Origin: JAQGMO01 sp050954505
GTDB lineage: Bacteria > Pseudomonadota > Gammaproteobacteria > Burkholderiales > Burkholderiaceae_D
Assembly (NCBI GenBank): GCA_050954505.1
Contig: JBPBPY010000331.1
Coordinates: 1 to 6,862 of the forward strand
DNA: 6,862 nucleotides
Direction: 5' to 3'
Position numbers and translations under genes: made by a program. The notes under the pieces were generated by a model. That model made no database searches. It worked only from the letters and a program-made list of their open reading frames with translations, and was not told where the DNA came from. Of the stretch, positions 5,455-6,862 are shown piece after piece (within the stretch, counting starts at the first letter, position 1; the number at the start of each line of letters is the position of its first letter).

Positions 5455-6862
5455 ATGACGTTATTACGACAGCTTGCATTGGTCATTGCCGCCTTGTTCG
5501 TGATGCTGTTTGCCGGCACCATTGCCATCAGCGTCACCGATACCCGCGCCTATCTGAACGCCCAGCTGCGCACCATCTCGCAGGACACAGCGACCTCGCT
5601 GGGTCTGTCGCTGTCGCCGCCGATTGCCGGTGGCGACCATGCCGTGGTCGAAAGCATGATCAATGCGGTGTTCGACAGCGGCTACTATCGCGAAGTGGCG
5701 CTGGTGGCGGTCGACGGGAAAACCCTGGTGCGCCGGGTTGCACCGGTGAAGGTCGACGGCGTGCCAGCCTGGTTTACCCGCATGTTCCCGCTCGAGACGC
5801 CGCGCGGAGAAGCGCTGGTCATGGCTGGCTGGCAGCAGGCCGGCTCGGTCAGCGTGGCAGCCAATCCGGGACAGGCTTACCTGACCCTGTGGCACAACAG
5901 CATCAATTCCTTCTGGTGGTTCTTTGCCGCATCGATCATCACATCGTTGCTCGGCATGCTGGCGCTGCATTTCATCCTGCGCCCGCTGCGCACCGTGGAA
6001 GCCCAGGCGACCGCCATCTGCGACCGCGAATATCCGGAGCAGGCGCGCCTGCCGTTTACCGTCGAATTGCGCAGCGTGGTGGTGGCGATGAACCGCATGA
6101 CGCGCAAGATCAAGGAAATGTTCGACGAACAAACCTCGGCCATCGAGCGCCTGCGGTCGGACAGTTTTCGCGACGGCTTGACGGGCCTGGCCAACCGGCG
6201 CTTTTTCGACATGCGCCTGAAGCAGATGATCGAGTCCGATGAAGACACCTTGCCCAGCGCCCTGATCTTCATCGAGCTCAAGGCGTTCAAGTCCTTGAAC
6301 GAACGCCTGGGCTACCAGGCTGGCGATGAATTGCTGCGTGCTGCGGCAGCAGCCATCACCGAGGTCTGTGCCAGCAGCCCGGCGGGCGAAACCATCAGCG
6401 CGCACTTCACCGGTGCCAATTTTGCTGTCGTGCTGGTCGACGTCACCCAGAGCGATGCCGTGGAAACCGGCCAGGCTTTGGCACAGGCACTGGCCGGGCT
6501 GTTCGAGCGCGGCCTGGTCGACACCGAAGAAGTCTGCCACATCGGCATCACCATCCAGGATGGCCACAGCCTGCCCCAACTGCTGGCGCAGGCCGACATG
6601 GCCTTGCGCGCAGCCCAGGTCAAGGGCGCCAACGCCGTCCACATCCACGAACCGAAACTGGACTTCGAGCGGCTGGCCTATCCAGCCTCGCAATGGACCG
6701 AACTGCTGGCCGAAGTCATTCGCCAGCGCCGCTTCGTGCTGCATGTCCAGCCGGTGCTCGACGCCGGCGACCGCACCACGGTGCTGCAATTCGAAACACT
6801 GCTGCGCATCGTCGGCAACGATGGCAAGTTGATTGCCGCCGGCGTGTTCCTGCCGATGGCCA
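5455..6862 (+). CDS. lapD: LapD c-di-GMP receptor, degenerate GGDEF-EAL protein (3' truncated)
   Basis: LapD senses cytoplasmic c-di-GMP through its EAL domain and, from inside out, captures LapG in the periplasm. The frame is open to the right edge (469 complete residues). Order: TM helix about 5-27; periplasmic LapD/MoxY-type domain about 28-150, with PAWFTRMF and AGWQQAG; TM helix about 152-174; HAMP/linker about 175-230; GGDEF domain about 238-400; start of EAL from about 412. Trp126 lies almost exactly where Pseudomonas LapD has the Trp that inserts into LapG. The GGDEF motif is replaced by TGANF (319-323, bases 6409-6423), the RxxD inhibitory site reads AGET, and the second metal-ligand position is Lys, so cyclase activity is very unlikely. 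The EAL signature reads ETLLR (447-451), keeping the Glu; the remaining phosphodiesterase residues are off the edge. Start fixed by AAAGG and the immediate TM helix. A long open frame on the opposite strand here is a shadow. Confidence 0.95.
   Translation, partial: MTLLRQLALVIAALFVMLFAGTIAISVTDTRAYLNAQLRTISQDTATSLGLSLSPPIAGGDHAVVESMINAVFDSGYYREVALVAVDGKTLVRRVAPVKVDGVPAWFTRMFPLETPRGEALVMAGWQQAGSVSVAANPGQAYLTLWHNSINSFWWFFAASIITSLLGMLALHFILRPLRTVEAQATAICDREYPEQARLPFTVELRSVVVAMNRMTRKIKEMFDEQTSAIERLRSDSFRDGLTGLANRRFFDMRLKQMIESDEDTLPSALIFIELKAFKSLNERLGYQAGDELLRAAAAAITEVCASSPAGETISAHFTGANFAVVLVDVTQSDAVETGQALAQALAGLFERGLVDTEEVCHIGITIQDGHSLPQLLAQADMALRAAQVKGANAVHIHEPKLDFERLAYPASQWTELLAEVIRQRRFVLHVQPVLDAGDRTTVLQFETLLRIVGNDGKLIAAGVFLPMA

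Larger units (their letters stand above)
5369..5458 (+). other. Bridging 29-codon small ORF between lapG and lapD (unproven)
   Basis: ATG 5369-5371 overlaps the lapG stop (TGA 5370-5372) as ATGA. The frame runs 29 codons and stops at TGA 5456-5458, overlapping the lapD ATG (5455-5457) as another ATGA. This arrangement is what termination-reinitiation coupling would use: ribosomes leaving lapG could be handed through the small ORF to lapD. The peptide starts MNAAHANAGQ and ends FISFSKVSP; I recognise no family. There is no clear Shine-Dalgarno before its start, and lapD has its own, so it may be fortuitous. Confidence 0.25.

Noticed and set aside
5464..6789. 441-codon open frame on the - strand
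   Set aside because: It lies antisense to lapD, whose + strand product has clear TM, HAMP, GGDEF and EAL features. The - strand translation is Gln/His/Arg/Ala-rich with no recognisable domain, typical of a shadow frame opposite a GC-rich gene.

Overview
The window reads as one c-di-GMP-controlled biofilm-adhesin (Lap-type) locus, with all genes on the + strand. It probably comes from a Gram-negative betaproteobacterium of the Burkholderiales/Oxalobacteraceae type. That placement rests on the overall style of the proteins, the moderately high GC of the coding sequence and the adhesin-TolC-LapG-LapD gene order. No taxonomic marker is present, so it is a weak inference.

Layout: (1) 1-2781 is the C-terminal 926 residues of a giant type I-secreted RTX adhesin. 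It carries Calx-beta-like repeats, a T1SS-143-type repeat, a von Willebrand A domain with an intact MIDAS, a VCBS-like domain, seven RTX nonapeptides and a T1SS C-terminal secretion domain. The N-terminus lies off the left edge. (2) 2782-3089 is a 308-base spacer. It holds a perfect 12-bp hairpin just after the adhesin stop, a strongly AT-rich block (about 33% GC over 2841-3000) with several dyads, and a more GC-rich leader with alternative hairpins. (3) 3090-4424 encodes a TolC-family outer-membrane channel (LapE-like). (4) 4425-4652 is a structured spacer with several GC-rich inverted repeats. (5) 4653-5372 encodes the periplasmic calcium-dependent cysteine protease LapG. (6) 5373-5454 is a short spacer with a perfect 12-bp tandem duplication. 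A 29-codon ORF bridges it, touching lapG and lapD with ATGA junctions at both ends. (7) 5455 to the right edge encodes LapD, the inner-membrane c-di-GMP receptor. It has a degenerate GGDEF motif and is cut just inside the EAL domain.

How the genes work together (known for the Pseudomonas Lap system, inferred here): the adhesin is exported through an ABC transporter and membrane-fusion protein, neither of which is in the window, and through the LapE outer-membrane pore, where it stays anchored by its N-terminus. When c-di-GMP is high, LapD holds LapG through its periplasmic domain and the adhesin stays on the cell. When c-di-GMP falls, LapG is released, clips the adhesin N-terminus, and the cell detaches. 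The window therefore contains the substrate's C-terminal half, the pore, the protease and most of the receptor. The system is a known type. The less ordinary signals are in the spacers and in the silent divergence between the adhesin repeats.
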